6,589 nt of DNA, from the NCBI GenBank assembly GCA_964634565.1, contig CAZWLP010000106.1, positions 1 to 6,589 of the forward strand, given 5' to 3'. A program made the position numbers and the translations under genes. Every line of letters begins with the position of its first letter. Within the stretch, counting starts at the first letter, position 1. Below are positions 5,153-6,589 of the stretch, one piece after another. Source of the DNA: JAUVKT01 sp964634565 (lineage in GTDB: Bacteria > Bacteroidota > Bacteroidia > Bacteroidales > VadinHA17). The notes under the pieces are model-generated. The model did not search any database, was not told the origin of the DNA, and was given only the letters and a program-made list of their open reading frames with translations.

Positions 5153-6529
5153 ATGAAAAAATTATTCAGAACATCAGTAATACCTGCTCTTATTACAGCC
5201 CTTGTATTATTGTCGTCGTGTACAAACAATAAGACAATACAGGATGTAAAATCAGGTGCTCCAACTGTCAACGCCGAATGGACCAAAGATGCTGTCCTCT
5301 ACGAACTTAATGTACGCCAGTTTACCGACGAAGGCACCTTTGCTGCAGCAGAAAATCATGTAGCAAGGCTTAAGGACCTGGGCGTTGATGTGATATGGTT
5401 TATGCCAGTACATCCCATCGGAGAGATCAATCGCAAGGGACCATTGGGAAGCTATTATTCGGTTGCCGACTTCAGGGATGTAAATCCCGAATTTGGTACT
5501 ATGGAAGAATTTATGAGCCTGGTCGATACAATCCATAAGGCCGGGATGCACGTGATAATGGACTGGGTGCCCAATCACTCGGCATGGGATAATCCGCTTA
5601 TGGAGGAACATCCTGAGTGGTATAAAAAAGATGATAAGGGAGAATTTATTTCACCCTACGACTGGACCGATGTTGTGCAGTTTGACTGGGAAAATATGGA
5701 TCTTCAGGACTATATGGTTGATGCCCTGGTGTACTGGGTCAGGGATGTTGGTATAGACGGATACAGGGTCGACCATCCTCATGTTACCCCTGCCGATTTC
5801 TGGCTCAGGGCTCGTATAGAGATGGAAAAGGTAAAGCCTGTGCTTATGCTGGCCGAGAACGAGGACCGTGTTGAGTTTTTTCAGAACGGATTCGATATGA
5901 ACTACTCCTGGGAGCTGCATCACCTGATGAATGAGGTGGCACAGGGTAAAAAGAAATATACCGTTCTTGATGAGGCCCTTCATAAAGACTTTGAGCACTT
6001 CCCCGCCGGTGCAATGAGGATGAGGTTTATTACCAATCACGACGAAAATTCATGGGCCGGTACCATAGAAGAAAGAATGGGCGATGCGGGCAGAGCCTTT
6101 GCCGTGTTTATGTATACCATACCGGGCACGCCGCTTATTTATAACGGACAGGAAGTTGGACTCAATAAGAGACTGAAGTTTTTTGAGAGAGATCCTATCG
6201 TATGGGACGGATCACCGCTTACAGCCTTCTATACAAAGCTTAATGCACTGAAAGCCGATAACCCGGCTCTCTATAATGGTGCATGGGGTGGAAGCTTTGA
6301 GACCATCACCATACAGGATACAAAAGATGTATACGCATATAAGAGAGAAAAGGGAGATAATGTAGTACTTACTATTATTAACTTCTCCGACGAGATGGTC
6401 TCTTTTAAGATAGATAATACACTGGTATATGGCGACTATACAGACCTGTTTACCGACGATCAGATTACAGTAGATGCCGAAACAAGCTTCGACCTGGGCA
6501 AGTGGGGCTATATTGTATTAACAAGGTAG
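5153..6529 (+). CDS. GH13 alpha-amylase-family lipoprotein
   Basis: A 458-residue glycosidase with a lipoprotein signal peptide: a basic MKKLFR start, a hydrophobic segment to residue 20, and a lipobox LLSSC with Cys23 as the lipidated residue. The catalytic domain begins at about 40 (VLYELNVRQFTDEGTF). The GH13 conserved regions are present: DWVPNH (137-142), DGYRVDH with nucleophile Asp207, LAENE with acid/base Glu235, and NHDEN with Asp297. A small C-terminal beta domain closes it; no starch-binding module is seen. It should cleave alpha-1,4-glucans or maltodextrins outside the inner membrane and feed maltose to the transporter and phosphorylase. The residues after Cys23 (TNNKT) lack the acidic run used as a surface-export signal in Bacteroidota, so a periplasm-facing position is likelier, though not certain. 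The ATG at 5153 follows the previous stop by one base (TAATATG); the frame is open further upstream to an ATG at 5075, but that start would hide the signal peptide. GH13 subfamily and exact specificity are not determined. Confidence 0.92.
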   Translation: MKKLFRTSVIPALITALVLLSSCTNNKTIQDVKSGAPTVNAEWTKDAVLYELNVRQFTDEGTFAAAENHVARLKDLGVDVIWFMPVHPIGEINRKGPLGSYYSVADFRDVNPEFGTMEEFMSLVDTIHKAGMHVIMDWVPNHSAWDNPLMEEHPEWYKKDDKGEFISPYDWTDVVQFDWENMDLQDYMVDALVYWVRDVGIDGYRVDHPHVTPADFWLRARIEMEKVKPVLMLAENEDRVEFFQNGFDMNYSWELHHLMNEVAQGKKKYTVLDEALHKDFEHFPAGAMRMRFITNHDENSWAGTIEERMGDAGRAFAVFMYTIPGTPLIYNGQEVGLNKRLKFFERDPIVWDGSPLTAFYTKLNALKADNPALYNGAWGGSFETITIQDTKDVYAYKREKGDNVVLTIINFSDEMVSFKIDNTLVYGDYTDLFTDDQITVDAETSFDLGKWGYIVLTR

Positions 6530-6559
6530 CATTTAGTTTCATATTGATTTAGGGTAAAG

Positions 6560-6589
6560 AACCGCGGTTGTAATGACTGCGGTTTTTTT
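6560..6589 (+). terminator. Rho-independent terminator of the maltose operon
   Basis: AACCGCGGT (6560-6568) pairs with ACTGCGGTT (6576-6584), nine pairs including one G-U, around a 7-base loop TGTAATG. It is followed by a T run reaching the window edge, and the A-rich bases before the stem can pair with the Ts. It starts about 30 bases after the GH13 stop codon and would end the operon here. Confidence 0.88.

Noticed and set aside
3021..6040. Several minus-strand open frames opposite the GH65 and GH13 genes
   Set aside because: They lie wholly within confidently recognised genes, lack family features, and read as antisense shadows.

Overview
The window looks like a piece of a Bacteroidota genome, probably a metagenome-assembled or draft one. 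The grounds are a maltose-use gene set typical of the phylum (SLC45-like sugar transporter, GH65 maltose phosphorylase, GH13 lipoprotein), the absence of clear Shine-Dalgarno sites, AT-rich leaders, a free-standing 23S-IVP-type four-helix-bundle gene, and a 100-N scaffold gap. I cannot assign a family or genus.

Layout. Positions 1-73 (minus strand) hold the first 24 codons of a glycerol kinase gene (glpK) that runs off the left edge. Positions 205-555 (plus) encode a small four-helix-bundle protein. It lies between two arrays of a 7-bp repeat (consensus GACAAAR) that are inverted relative to each other (88-117 and 607-634). After a 291-bp stretch containing an AT-rich inverted repeat (672-703) and a LacI-type operator candidate (709-722), an apparent catabolic operon follows on the plus strand: an MFS sugar transporter (847-2376), a maltose phosphorylase (2842-5151) and a GH13 alpha-amylase-family lipoprotein (5153-6529). 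It ends in a rho-independent terminator (6560-6589).

The 2377-2841 interval is not ordinary intergenic DNA. It is a composite of at least five repeat types: the heptamer array that also supplies the transporter's last codons and stop; a GTCATCCC...GGGAT hairpin element; a 9-bp GTTGAAANN array; a run of four miniature hairpins with GC-GNA-GC cores and changing but always paired stems; and degenerate GGTAAACAGAATAA-like units. The 100 Ns at 2737-2836 are flanked by the same 55 bases on both sides. This looks like an unjoined contig overlap, so the duplicated start of the phosphorylase gene is probably an assembly artefact.

How the genes work together (inference from families): the GH13 lipoprotein trims alpha-glucans or maltodextrins in the periplasm or at the outer membrane, the MFS protein imports maltose across the inner membrane, and the GH65 enzyme phosphorolyses it to glucose and beta-glucose 1-phosphate. 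No beta-phosphoglucomutase, SusC/SusD pair or regulator gene is visible here. The most unusual material is the repeat architecture around the four-helix-bundle gene and between the transporter and phosphorylase genes.
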